Shown here in pieces: positions 7,878-16,939 of a stretch of 64,000 nucleotides of DNA; positions within the stretch are counted from its first letter, which is position 1; each line of letters begins with the position of its first letter. The translations under genes and the position numbers were made by a program. The notes beneath the pieces are model-generated. The model was not told the origin of the DNA. It searched no databases and saw only the letters and a program-made list of their open reading frames with translations. The stretch lies in contig NZ_BAGB01000046.1 of the NCBI RefSeq assembly GCF_000308615.1, forward strand, positions 62,001 through 126,000, in the 5' to 3' direction. The DNA is from Nocardia jiangxiensis NBRC 101359. Its GTDB lineage: Bacteria; Actinomycetota; Actinomycetes; Mycobacteriales; Mycobacteriaceae.

Positions 7878-10271
7878 TCACGCCGCCGAGGTCACCCGGT
7901 ACACGTCGTAGACGCCCTCGACATTGCGCACCACGTTCAGCAGGTGGCCGAGGTGTTTGGGATCGCCCATCTCGAAGGTGAACTTGCTGATCGCGACGCG
8001 GTCGCCCGAGGTCATCACCGAGGCCGAGAGGATGTTCACCTTCTCGTCGGCGAGCACCTTGGTCACATCCGAGAGCAGGCGGGTGCGGTCCAGCGCCTCG
8101 ATCTGGATGGCGACCAGGAATACCGAGGACGGCGACGGCGCCCAGGTGACCTCGATGATCCGTTCCTGTTGTGCCTGAAGCGAATCGGCGTTCGTGCAGT
8201 CGGTGCGATGCACGCTCACCGCGCCGCCGCGGGTGACGAAACCCATGATCTCGTCACCGGGAACCGGGGTGCAGCACTTCGCGAGTTTCGCGACAGTGCC
8301 CGGCGCACCGGGGATCTCGACCCCGGCGTCGCCACCGGACCGCTGACGCAGCGGCAGTGTGGAGGGCGTACTGCGTTCGGCCAGTTCGTTTTCCACGTCA
8401 CCGACGCCGCCGAGTTGCGCCATCAGACGCTGCACGACGTGATGCGCGGACACCTGGTTCTCACCCACCGCCGCGTACAGCGCGGAGATGTCCGAGTAGT
8501 GCAGCTCATGGGCCAGCGCGGTCATCGCGTCGACGCTCATCAAACGCTGGAGCGGCAGGCCGGACCGGCGGACCTCCTTGGAGATCTGCTCCTTCCCCGC
8601 TTCGAGCGCCTCCTCACGACGTTCCTTGGCGAACCACTGGCGGATCTTGGCCTTCGCGCGCGGCGAGACGACGAAGTTCTGCCAGTCGCGGCTGGGCCCG
8701 GCGTTCTGTGCCTTGGAGGTGAAGATCTCGACGACCTCGCCGTTCTCCAGCTGCCGTTCCAGCGCGACCAGACGCCCGTTCACCCGCGCGCCGATGCATT
8801 TGTGCCCGACCTCGGTGTGCACCGCGTACGCGAAATCGACCGGAGTCGACTTCTGCGGCAACGTGATCACATCCCCCTTCGGGGTGAACACGAAGATCTC
8901 CGGCGACTTCAGGTCGAAGCGCAGCGACTCGAGGAACTCCGCCGGATCCGCGGCCTCCCGCTGCCAGTCCAGCAGCTGGCGCATCCAGGCCATATCGTCG
9001 ACCTCGCCGAGATCGCCGGAGTGCTTACCCTTGGTCTCCTTGTAGCGCCAGTGCGCCGCGATGCCGAATTCGGCGGTGCGGTGCATGTCGCGGGTACGGA
9101 TCTGCACCTCGAGCGGTTTACCGTCCGGACCCACGACGGTGGTGTGCAGCGACTGGTACACCCCGTAGCGCGGCTGGGCGATGTAGTCCTTGAACCGGCC
9201 CGCCATCGGCTGCCACAGCGAGTGCACCACACCGACCGCGGCGTAGCAGTCGCGCACCTCCTCGCACAGGATGCGGATGCCGACCAGGTCGTGGATGTCG
9301 TCGAAGTCCTTACCCTTGACGATCATCTTCTGATAGATCGACCAGTAGTGCTTCGGACGACCCTCGACACTGGCGTTGATCCGGCTCGCGGCCAGAGTGT
9401 TCACGATCTCGGCCCGAACCCTGGCCAGGTAGGTGTCGCGCGAGGGTGCGCGGTCGGCGACCAGACGCACGATCTCGTCGTACTTCTTCGGGTGCAGGAT
9501 CGCGAACGCGAGATCCTCCAGCTCCCACTTGACCGTGGCCATACCCAGTCGATGGGCCAGCGGCGCAATGACTTCCAGCGTTTCGCGCGCCTTCTTGGCC
9601 TGCTTCTCCGGCGGCAGGAAGCGCATCGTGCGCATATTGTGCAGGCGGTCGGCGACCTTGATGACCAGCACGCGCGGATCGCGCGCCATCGCGATGATCA
9701 TCTTGCGGATGGTCTCGGCCTCGGCGGCCGCACCCAGGTTGACCTTGTCGAGTTTGGTGACGCCGTCGACCAGGTGGGCGACCTCCTGGCCGAATTCCTC
9801 GGTCAGCTCGTCCAGGGAGTAGCCGGTGTCCTCGACCGTGTCGTGCAGCAGTGCGGCGACCAGGGTGGTGGTATCCATCCCGAGCTCGGCCAGGATATTG
9901 GCCACGGCCAGCGGGTGGGTGATGTACGGATCACCGGACTTGCGGAACTGGTGCGAATGCTTCTCGTCGGCGACGTCGAACGCGCGCTGCAACAGTTGCA
10001 GATTGGCCTTCGGATACAGCTCGCGATGCACCGTGGCCAGCGGCTCGAGCACCGGCTTGACCGCCGCGATACCGCGCTGACCGGTCATCCGGCGGGCCAG
10101 CCGGGCACGCACCCGGCGCGAGGCCGAGGTCGACACGACCGCCGGACTGCCCGGCTGACGTGGCGGCATGGCGCGCGGCGTCGGCGCAGGTGCGGGTGGC
10201 TCGGGAGAAGGCGCTACGCGATCGCCAGCGATCGTTTGCTCGGCATTCGCCTTTTCCAGATGCTGAGTCAT
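7878..10271 (-). CDS. rel: Bifunctional (p)ppGpp synthetase/hydrolase Rel
   Basis: This makes and degrades (p)ppGpp from GTP/GDP and ATP in the stringent response. The 797 residues contain a disordered Pro-rich start, an HD hydrolase domain (HSHQFRKSG, THPLAVA, LLHDTVEDTG near 141-150), a synthetase domain (RPKHYWSIYQKM, GRFKDYIAQPR, SLHTTVVGP), a TGS domain (GDVITLPQKSTPVDFAYAVH) and a C-terminal ACT domain. The intact HD pair and the RFKD motif fit a bifunctional enzyme. The length is close to the mycobacterial enzyme (about 790). In M. tuberculosis it directly follows apt; here an ABC-F gene and two small genes intervene. About 280 bases upstream carry no gene and probably its promoter. 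Confidence 0.97.
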   Translation of the reverse strand: MTQHLEKANAEQTIAGDRVAPSPEPPAPAPTPRAMPPRQPGSPAVVSTSASRRVRARLARRMTGQRGIAAVKPVLEPLATVHRELYPKANLQLLQRAFDVADEKHSHQFRKSGDPYITHPLAVANILAELGMDTTTLVAALLHDTVEDTGYSLDELTEEFGQEVAHLVDGVTKLDKVNLGAAAEAETIRKMIIAMARDPRVLVIKVADRLHNMRTMRFLPPEKQAKKARETLEVIAPLAHRLGMATVKWELEDLAFAILHPKKYDEIVRLVADRAPSRDTYLARVRAEIVNTLAASRINASVEGRPKHYWSIYQKMIVKGKDFDDIHDLVGIRILCEEVRDCYAAVGVVHSLWQPMAGRFKDYIAQPRYGVYQSLHTTVVGPDGKPLEVQIRTRDMHRTAEFGIAAHWRYKETKGKHSGDLGEVDDMAWMRQLLDWQREAADPAEFLESLRFDLKSPEIFVFTPKGDVITLPQKSTPVDFAYAVHTEVGHKCIGARVNGRLVALERQLENGEVVEIFTSKAQNAGPSRDWQNFVVSPRAKAKIRQWFAKERREEALEAGKEQISKEVRRSGLPLQRLMSVDAMTALAHELHYSDISALYAAVGENQVSAHHVVQRLMAQLGGVGDVENELAERSTPSTLPLRQRSGGDAGVEIPGAPGTVAKLAKCCTPVPGDEIMGFVTRGGAVSVHRTDCTNADSLQAQQERIIEVTWAPSPSSVFLVAIQIEALDRTRLLSDVTKVLADEKVNILSASVMTSGDRVAISKFTFEMGDPKHLGHLLNVVRNVEGVYDVYRVTSAA

Positions 10272-10551
10272 GCCACCACCTCTCCCGCCTCGACCGGAAC
10301 ACCATATCCGATGCGCCGGTGGGGCTCAGACCACCAACTTTAATCCCCGTCGCCGACGACCGCCGCTTCCTGGGAAATGCGCCCGATTCCGGGGCGCACA
10401 CGGCATCGGTGGACCGTCCGGCGGCCGGTCGAAACAGGCGTTCTATCTAGAACGCGAAGCGAGACCGGACAGTTCCCGCGCGATGCCACGAGTTCGCGGA
10501 CGACCTGGCGGTGATCACGCACGCGCCGCGGCGCTGACCACCGCCCGCCCG

Positions 10552-12138
10552 TCACGGATCCTCCAGCAGTCCCTCCTCGGTGAGTTCCAGCCGACGGGTC
10601 ACCCCGATCTCGTCGAGGAATCGCTGATCGTGGCTGACCACGATCAGCGCGCCCTCGAATCCGGTGAGCGCCTCGGTGAGATGGGCCAGGCTGGGCAGGT
10701 CCAGGTTGTTGGTCGGCTCGTCCAGGAGCAGCAGCCGGGGTGCGGGATCGGCCAACAGCAGCATCGCCAGCGCCGCACGCAGACGTTCCCCGCCCGAGAG
10801 CGCACCCGCCGCGACGTCGGCGTCCGCGCCGCGGAACAGGAAGCGGGCCAGCTGAGCACGCACCCGCTCGGCGGTGGCGTGCGGCGTTGCCGCCGAGACG
10901 TTCTCGAACACCGACCGCTGCTCGTCGAACACATCGAGCCGCTGCGGCAGCATTCGCCACGGCACCTTCGGCGGTTCCGCGGCGATCCGGCGCAGCAGCG
11001 TGGTCTTGCCCGCACCGTTGCGTCCCGTCAGAGCAATCCGCTCCGGGCCGTTCACCCGCAGGGAGACCACCGGGCCGTTGGCCAGCCGCACCTGGTCCAG
11101 CTCGATGACGTCCTGTCCCGGATACAGCCGCGTCCCGGGCAGATCCACCCGGATCTCCCGATCGTCGCGCAACTGATCCTGCGCCCGGTCCAGGCTCTGC
11201 CGCGCCTGCTCCACCTTGGCGATGTGGTTGTTGCGCAACTTGCCCGCGGAGACCTGGGCCTGCCGTTTGCGTTCGCCCATCACGATTTTCGGCTCGCGCT
11301 TCTGCTCGAACATCTTCTGCCCGTACCGCTGACGCCGATCCAGTTTGATCCGGGCCTCCACCAACTCGCGCGATTGTTTGCGAACATCGCTGCGCGCGTC
11401 GCGAATCGCCGCGCGGGCGGTCTCCTGCTCGGCCTCGATGATCTCCTCGTAGGCCGCGAAATTCCCGCCGAACAAACGGATCTCACCGCGCCGCAGTTCG
11501 GCGATGCCGCCCATCCGGTCGAGCAGTTCGCGATCGTGGCTGACGATCAGCACGGTGCCGGAGAACTGGTCGACGACCTCGTAGAGCCGTTGGCGCGCAT
11601 GGCGATCCAGGTTGTTGGTGGGTTCGTCCAGCAGCAGGACCTCGGGTTCGCGCAACAGTTCGGCGACCAGGCCGAGCAGAATCGTCTCCCCACCCGACAG
11701 CGTGTCCAGGCGGCGATCCAGCTGCACGACGTCCCCGGCCAGGTAGTCCAGACCCAGGCGGCCCAGCAGCGCGACCGCGGACTCCTCGACATCCCAGCGG
11801 CCGCCGACGGCGTCGAAGTCCGCCTCGGTCCCCTCCCCCGATTCGATCCGGTGCAGCGCCCGCCGCACCCGATCGATACCGAGCACCTCATCCACCCGTT
11901 GACCTGCGGCCAGGCCGAGATCCTGGTGGAGATATCCGAGCCTGCCGCCGACGGTGATCGAACCGCGCGCGGGGCGCAGTTCACCGGCGATCAAGCGGAG
12001 CAGAGTGGACTTCCCGACGCCGTTGCTGCCGACCAGGCCGAGGTGACCGGGCCCGAGGACGGTATCCACACCGTCGAACACCGGGGTGCCGTCGGGCCAG
12101 GAGAAAGCGAGATCGGACAGCGAAACAGAAGTAGACAT
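10552..12138 (-). CDS. ABC-F family ATPase (ribosome-associated/antibiotic-resistance type)
   Basis: The 528-residue soluble protein has two ABC domains and no membrane segment. Domain 1 has GSNGVGKST, LSGGETILL and LLLDEPTNNLD. Domain 2 has GRNGAGKTT, LSGGERLRAAL and LLLLDEPTNNLDL. The linker between them is long, charged and helical (KIKLDRR-like and RKRQAQVSAGKLRNN segments), as in ABC-F proteins that act on the ribosomal exit site. Some relatives protect ribosomes against macrolide, lincosamide or pleuromutilin drugs; the linker alone does not settle whether this is a resistance or a housekeeping member. ATG at 12138 follows AGGAG. The frame upstream of it was rejected. Confidence 0.9.
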   Translation of the reverse strand: MSTSVSLSDLAFSWPDGTPVFDGVDTVLGPGHLGLVGSNGVGKSTLLRLIAGELRPARGSITVGGRLGYLHQDLGLAAGQRVDEVLGIDRVRRALHRIESGEGTEADFDAVGGRWDVEESAVALLGRLGLDYLAGDVVQLDRRLDTLSGGETILLGLVAELLREPEVLLLDEPTNNLDRHARQRLYEVVDQFSGTVLIVSHDRELLDRMGGIAELRRGEIRLFGGNFAAYEEIIEAEQETARAAIRDARSDVRKQSRELVEARIKLDRRQRYGQKMFEQKREPKIVMGERKRQAQVSAGKLRNNHIAKVEQARQSLDRAQDQLRDDREIRVDLPGTRLYPGQDVIELDQVRLANGPVVSLRVNGPERIALTGRNGAGKTTLLRRIAAEPPKVPWRMLPQRLDVFDEQRSVFENVSAATPHATAERVRAQLARFLFRGADADVAAGALSGGERLRAALAMLLLADPAPRLLLLDEPTNNLDLPSLAHLTEALTGFEGALIVVSHDQRFLDEIGVTRRLELTEEGLLEDP

Positions 12139-12399
12139 GTGCACGCTCCTGAGAGGTCGCGAGAATGCGGCGCGCGGGATGCGGGCCACTCGACGGCTAC
12201 CTCAGAAGAGCAACGGCACGACTCCGATCAACGGAAACAAGACCCGGCTACGTTAGCCGACCGGCCCGATCCGCGCAAGGGATTCTTCGCCGACCCCTGC
12301 GTGCACAGCAACACGCCTCGACGCCGCACGGATCGATGTAGACTCGACTTATCAAGGGGCCTAACGGTTTCAGCGATTCGGCGATGGGATTCGCGCAGT

Positions 12400-12696
12400 A
12401 TGAACAGCTATCGCAGACCCCATCGCCGTGGTCCGGTGGGCGCACTGGTCAGCGCCATCGGCAGCATCTTCGCTCTCATCGAGATCGTGCACATGCTGAT
12501 GCTGCTGTTCGGGGTGAATTCGATGAACCGACTCGTCTCCGTCATCACATCCCTGGCCGAATCGCTGGCGCTGTTCTTCCCGGGCCTGTTCGACACCGGC
12601 AATCACGAGCTCAACATCGTCGTGGGTTACGGTCTGGCCGCGGCGTTCTGGCTGCTCGTGGCCGGGATCGTCGCCCGCGTACTGGGCCGATTCTGA
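12400..12696 (+). CDS. Small membrane protein of unknown function
   Basis: The 98-residue product has a basic N-terminus (MNSYRRPHRRG) and two or three hydrophobic stretches (GALVSAIGSIFALIEIVHML, a SLALFFPGLF segment, and GLAAAFWLLVAGIVARVL). No family is recognised. ATG at 12400 begins after an AT-richer promoter-like region, about 260 bases from the divergent ABC-F start. The ribosome-binding site is weak. Confidence 0.7.
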   Translation: MNSYRRPHRRGPVGALVSAIGSIFALIEIVHMLMLLFGVNSMNRLVSVITSLAESLALFFPGLFDTGNHELNIVVGYGLAAAFWLLVAGIVARVLGRF

Positions 12697-12701
12697 GCTG
12701 T

Positions 12702-12719
12702 GCGCGCCGAGCGGCGCGC
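12702..12719. terminator. Short GC hairpin between convergent genes
   Basis: GCGCGCC, loop GAGC, GGCGCGC lies in the 27 bases between convergent stop codons. No T-run follows, so termination is only suggested. Confidence 0.4.
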
Positions 12720-12723
12720 GTGA

Positions 12724-13137
12724 TCAGTGCTCGCGCGGGGTGAGGAATTCGAGCCGGTGATGCTGGAGGAATTCGAAGGCCGGCGCCCACTGCCCGGTGA
12801 AGACGTCCTGCTCGTGCCCGACCGTATGCACCGAGGCTGCGCCGACCCGCGGGTTCTCACACACCACCCGCGCATCGTGCCGCCCGTGCCGCACCGGCCC
12901 GCTGTCCAGGCGCACCGTGCCGTCGCCGTTGACCGGCCGCCAGGGCGTCTCGACACCCGTGGCCGCGATCCGGCAGGAGTGTCCCGGCTTCTCGCCGGAG
13001 ACCTGTGCGGTGATGGTGTTCCCGCCGTGCACGTCCACCGACGGTGCGGCCGAGGCGGTCGCGGCACCGACCGCGAAGACGACCCCCACCGCGCCCACGG
13101 CGGCGACGCTGATTCTGGTGTGCTGCGCTCGGCTCAT
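12724..13137 (-). CDS. Secreted protein with signal peptide, unknown function
   Basis: The 137-residue protein starts with a typical Sec signal (MSRAQHTRISVAAVGAVGVV, then AATASAAP), with likely cleavage after ASA. The mature part is about 105 residues and contains two cysteines (HSCRIAATG, RVVCENPR) spaced for a disulfide, with VDVHGGNTITAQVSG before them. The pattern recalls small Ig-like exported proteins of Nocardia and Rhodococcus. No function can be assigned. It lies between the small membrane protein and apt, with 145 bases of spacer on the apt side. Confidence 0.75.
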   Translation of the reverse strand: MSRAQHTRISVAAVGAVGVVFAVGAATASAAPSVDVHGGNTITAQVSGEKPGHSCRIAATGVETPWRPVNGDGTVRLDSGPVRHGRHDARVVCENPRVGAASVHTVGHEQDVFTGQWAPAFEFLQHHRLEFLTPREH

Positions 13138-13282
13138 GAGTCTGATTGTGAATCCGGATCCCTGTGAAATCGCTGAAGGTCAGCGACGATGTCGGCGTGT
13201 CCGCGAACGACCCGGCATCCGGCCGCGCCGCCGCGGCACGAGCATAACCACCCACCCGGCAACTCACAACCGCAGCCGGGAA

Positions 13283-13855
13283 CTACAGGCGCACAATCGA
13301 AGTCAGCGGATAGTCGCCCTGATGCTTGCGGCCGTCCAGGAAACCGAGTTCGAGTACCACCGCGGCGGCCGTCACCTCCGCACCGGCCTCGGCGAACAGG
13401 CCCGCCGCCGCGGCCAGGGTGCCGCCGGTGGCCAGCACGTCGTCCAGCAACAGGACCTTGCGACCCTTCAGATCGATGCCGTCGGCGGGGATCTCCAGTG
13501 CGGCCGAACCGTATTCGAGGGTGTACTCGCGCGAGAGCACCGGCGGCGGGAGCTTACCGGCCTTGCGGACCGCGACGACGCCGGTACCCAGTGCCGCCGC
13601 GACGCCAGCGCCCAGCAGGAAGCCGCGCGCGTCCACCCCGGCCACCAGATCCGCGTCCGGTGCGCACGCGCCCAGGCAATCGATCACCGCGTGGAATCCG
13701 TCGGCGTCCGCGAACACCGGGGTCAGATCGGCGAAACGCACACCGGGAGTGGGGAAGTCGTCATGCCATCGGGTCAACCGCTGCACCGCTTCGGCGGCCC
13801 GCGCGACGCGCTCCCCCACCGTGTCGGCCGACTCGGCCATGCCGTGTTTACTCAT
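13283..13855 (-). CDS. apt: Adenine phosphoribosyltransferase
   Basis: This converts adenine and PRPP to AMP in purine salvage. The PRPP-binding motif VLLLDDVLATGGTLAAAAG is intact, and VDARGFLLGAG and VRKAGKLPPP are characteristic of Apt. At 190 residues from ATG 13855 (GGAG nine bases upstream) it is the usual length. A GTG five codons earlier is possible. It follows the solute-binding lipoprotein gene, as in M. tuberculosis. Confidence 0.95.
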   Translation of the reverse strand: MSKHGMAESADTVGERVARAAEAVQRLTRWHDDFPTPGVRFADLTPVFADADGFHAVIDCLGACAPDADLVAGVDARGFLLGAGVAAALGTGVVAVRKAGKLPPPVLSREYTLEYGSAALEIPADGIDLKGRKVLLLDDVLATGGTLAAAAGLFAEAGAEVTAAAVVLELGFLDGRKHQGDYPLTSIVRL

Positions 13856-13915
13856 CCACACCCACTCCACTCATCCGACGCCCGGCATCCCGGGGCCGCG
13901 CCACACCGGCCACGC

Positions 13916-15652
13916 TCACCGCCGCAACACCCAGCGATCCATATTCCATCCCGCACCGGACTCGGTGGGGTTCACGACTCCGCTCTGCATACCGTTGCCG
14001 AAGGCGATCGTCCGCGGTGTGTCGAACAGCGGAATCGTCGGCATCTCGTTCCACAGCAGATTCTCGCCCTCGGTGTCCAGATTCAGCACGTTGGTCGAAT
14101 CGTCGTCCGCCGCAAGCTGATCGGTGATCGCATCGTAACGGCCGTTGCCGTAGTGACCGAAATTCAGGCCCTGGCCGGTGTACAGCGCCGCGGCGGCGCC
14201 GATGCCGGACAGCGACCCGGCCGGACCGGGCGCACCGGCGGTACTGCCCAGCACCGCGTCCACGCCGGCGCCGAGCTGAGTCGGCACGAAGGTCGGCGAA
14301 CCCGCGTCCACCACCGTGATCCCGGCCGCCCGGCAGGCGTCGGCGATCATCGCGACGGTCTGCGCCCGCCGATCGTCCGGTGCGCGATAGCCGACGCGCA
14401 CGGTCGGATTGCTCACCCCCGCCGAACTCAGGGCCGGCTGCGCCCCGGCGGTGTCACCGCCGGGGTACTTGCCCGCAGCACCGGTACTCGGTGCGTAGTA
14501 CAGCGAATCCGCCTGTGTCGTACGGGAATTCAACGGACCCGAGCCCAGGCCCGATTTCTGGTCGAATCCCGGATGTCCCAGCTTGTCGAACAACGTCTTG
14601 CGCGGAACGCACAGCGCGAAAGCACGGCGCGCGTCGGACGAGGCGAAAACTCCCGACGTGGCCAGCACCAGCTGCTCCGCGCCCCGACCGGGCACCTGGT
14701 TCACCGAGAATCCGCTCAGATCCAGATCCTTGACCGAACCCGCGCCGATGTCGACGACGCCGACCGCCTTGTCGGACATCTTCTGCTTCAGGTCGGTGTT
14801 CTTGGGCCACACCACGATTCGCGGCGTGCGCGGCGGCAGACCCCACCACTTCTCGTTCTTGACCAGGACCAGACCATCGGTGGCGCTGTAGGAATCGATC
14901 CGGTACGGCCCCGAGGACGGGAAGAGTTTGGTGTCGAGCTTGTCGGGCGTGAGATTCCAGCCGGTATTCCAGAACTGCGCCAGTTTGTCCATCACGGTGG
15001 GATCGGCGGTCTGCACCGCCGAGACCACACTCGGCACCCCCGCGGACTGCGCCGCGATGTGCGCGGGCATCAGATTCGCGGCGCCGAAAAGGGTCTGCCA
15101 GGGCAGGAAGTGCCGCCCCGGGCGGAAGACCACCGTCGCATCCTTCGAACCGGGCTGGCATTCGACCTTCTCGATATCGCGATAGCCCGCGGTGGAGGCC
15201 GCATCGAACATCGGCACCTGACCACCGGCCCCGGCCTTGGTGAACCGGCCGCTGCGTGCGGCCCACTCCAACACCAGATCGTCACAGGAGGTGGGCACCC
15301 CGTCGGAGTACACGCCGTCCGGATTCAGCCGGTACTGGATGGTCTGCACATCACCCGGCACCTGCTTGGCGGTGCCGTAGTCGGTGTCCGCGACCGGCTG
15401 ACCGTCCGGACCGGTGTAGAAGAATCCGGTCGACACCCGCGAGAAGATCGCTGCCGCACCGCCGTTCGCACCCGACGTGGTGCCGCCGTTGTAGCTCAGC
15501 GGTACCGCGTCGACCGCATAGCCGATGGACGGCACCTGATTCTTCGCCGAACATCCGGCCAGAGCGCCACCGACGAGCGCACCCGCCGACAGCACCCCGA
15601 TCGTTTGCCGCATCCACCGACGGCGCGTGCCGACCCCTCCGTGGTTACGCAC
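13916..15652 (-). CDS. Family-5 extracellular solute-binding lipoprotein (Rv2585c-like)
   Basis: The 578-residue protein has a lipoprotein signal ending LAGC, with the lipidated cysteine at about residue 34. The long two-lobed body carries features of peptide/nickel-type (SBP_bac_5) binding proteins: VQTIQYRLNPDGVYSDG, SGPYRIDSYS, LVLVKNEKWWG and ARRAFALCVPRKTLF. No permease or ATPase is adjacent, so the partner is unknown. The position between secF and apt matches the M. tuberculosis lipoprotein Rv2585c. The GTG start at 15652 follows GGAGGG. Confidence 0.9.
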   Translation of the reverse strand: MRNHGGVGTRRRWMRQTIGVLSAGALVGGALAGCSAKNQVPSIGYAVDAVPLSYNGGTTSGANGGAAAIFSRVSTGFFYTGPDGQPVADTDYGTAKQVPGDVQTIQYRLNPDGVYSDGVPTSCDDLVLEWAARSGRFTKAGAGGQVPMFDAASTAGYRDIEKVECQPGSKDATVVFRPGRHFLPWQTLFGAANLMPAHIAAQSAGVPSVVSAVQTADPTVMDKLAQFWNTGWNLTPDKLDTKLFPSSGPYRIDSYSATDGLVLVKNEKWWGLPPRTPRIVVWPKNTDLKQKMSDKAVGVVDIGAGSVKDLDLSGFSVNQVPGRGAEQLVLATSGVFASSDARRAFALCVPRKTLFDKLGHPGFDQKSGLGSGPLNSRTTQADSLYYAPSTGAAGKYPGGDTAGAQPALSSAGVSNPTVRVGYRAPDDRRAQTVAMIADACRAAGITVVDAGSPTFVPTQLGAGVDAVLGSTAGAPGPAGSLSGIGAAAALYTGQGLNFGHYGNGRYDAITDQLAADDDSTNVLNLDTEGENLLWNEMPTIPLFDTPRTIAFGNGMQSGVVNPTESGAGWNMDRWVLRR

Positions 15653-15724
15653 GCTGCCCTCCGTCGTTACGCAAGCTTCCTCCGCTGAATTCGCTGCGAC
15701 TGCGCGAGGGCAGCGCCCGCATGA

Positions 15725-16939
15725 TCAGTGCCTGTTCTTCTGCCGCTTTCCGGTCGGCCGCGCACCCGGCCTCGGCGCGGCGGACCGGGGCGCATCGCCC
15801 GACGGTTCACGACGGCGGGGTGCGGTGCCCGCGGGCGCCGCGCGACGCGGAGCCGCCGCCTCGTCTTCGGCGGCCCGAGCAGCCCGGCCCGCCCGCTTGT
15901 CGAGCACCTTCTTCGTGTGCGCGGCCACCGGCCCCCAGCGCTCCTTGATCGAGACCAGCAGCGGCACCGCGAAGAAGATCGAGGAGTACGCGCCGACGAC
16001 CATACCGATGAGCTGCACCAGCGCCAGATCCTTCAGCGTGCCGACGCCCAGCAGCCACACCGCGATGACCAGCATGCCGATGATCGGCAGAATGCCGATG
16101 ATGGTGGTGTTGATCGAACGCATCAGCGTCTGGTTGGCCGCGAGGTTCGCGAATTCGGCATACGTGCGGTTGGTGCGGTGCAGCACACCCCGGGTGTTCT
16201 CCTCGACCTTGTCGAAGACGACGACGTTGTCGTAGAGCACGTATCCGAGGATGGTCAGCAGGCCGATCACCGCGGCCGGGGTCACCTCGAAGCCGACGAT
16301 CGAGTAGAGCCCGGCGGTCACGATCAGGTTGAAGAACAGCGAGGCGATCGCGGCGATGGACATATCGCGTTCGAACCGGATCGCGATGTAGATCATCGTC
16401 AGCAGGACGAACACGCCCAGCGCGATGAGCGCCTTGCGGGTGACCTGGCCACCCCAGGTCGAACTGATCTCCGCGATGCTGATCGCGTTGCGACTGACCG
16501 TTCCGGTCGAATCCTTCGGATGGAAGGCGTCGAACAGCGCGGTCTGCACCTTGTCCTGCTGCGTGGCATCCAGTGTGTCCGAACGGATCTCGTACGAGGC
16601 CGCGGCGCCGGAGCCGACCTTCTGCACGGTGACCGGATCGTGCCCGAGCGCCTTGGCATAGGCATCGGTGACCTGCGAGGTGCCGGTCCCGGCGACGGCG
16701 GGCAGCTGGATCCGGGTGCCCCCGGCGAAGTCGATGCCGAGGGTGAACCCGCGCAGCCCGATACTCAGCAGCGCGATCAGGATCAGCAGCGCGGCGATCA
16801 CGTAGTACATCCGGCGTCGCCCGACGATCCGGAATCCACCGGTACCGGTGTACAGCCGTTCGAAGAATCCGTGTTTGGGCGCGGCAGCGGCCTGATCGTT
16901 CACGGTGTCGGTCTCCATGACGGAACTCGGGTTGCTCAT
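15725..16939 (-). CDS. secF: Protein translocase subunit SecF
   Basis: SecF forms the proton-driven SecDF complex that helps SecYEG complete export. The 404 residues contain a first helix (YYVIAALLILIALLSIGL), the diagnostic GIDFAGGTR, a short periplasmic domain and five further helices, including GLLTILGYVLYDNVVVFDKV and an RSINTTIIGILPIIGML segment. The C-terminus is Arg/Pro-rich. The ATG at 16939 shares a base with the secD stop, with AAGGAGG just upstream, so the two are coupled; GTG at 16942 is the other possible start. Confidence 0.96.
   Translation of the reverse strand: MSNPSSVMETDTVNDQAAAAPKHGFFERLYTGTGGFRIVGRRRMYYVIAALLILIALLSIGLRGFTLGIDFAGGTRIQLPAVAGTGTSQVTDAYAKALGHDPVTVQKVGSGAAASYEIRSDTLDATQQDKVQTALFDAFHPKDSTGTVSRNAISIAEISSTWGGQVTRKALIALGVFVLLTMIYIAIRFERDMSIAAIASLFFNLIVTAGLYSIVGFEVTPAAVIGLLTILGYVLYDNVVVFDKVEENTRGVLHRTNRTYAEFANLAANQTLMRSINTTIIGILPIIGMLVIAVWLLGVGTLKDLALVQLIGMVVGAYSSIFFAVPLLVSIKERWGPVAAHTKKVLDKRAGRAARAAEDEAAAPRRAAPAGTAPRRREPSGDAPRSAAPRPGARPTGKRQKNRH

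Noticed and set aside
7944..10343. Plus-strand frame of about 800 codons opposite rel.
   Set aside because: It is the mirror frame of an unambiguous rel gene and shows no motif of its own.
12190..12260. Short upstream frames before the ABC-F gene (one ending VPLLF, another reading SRAVALLR) as an attenuation leader peptide.
   Set aside because: The SRAVALLR frame has no start codon after its preceding stop, and the other has a Shine-Dalgarno site too close to its GTG. Attenuation remains possible but is not supported.
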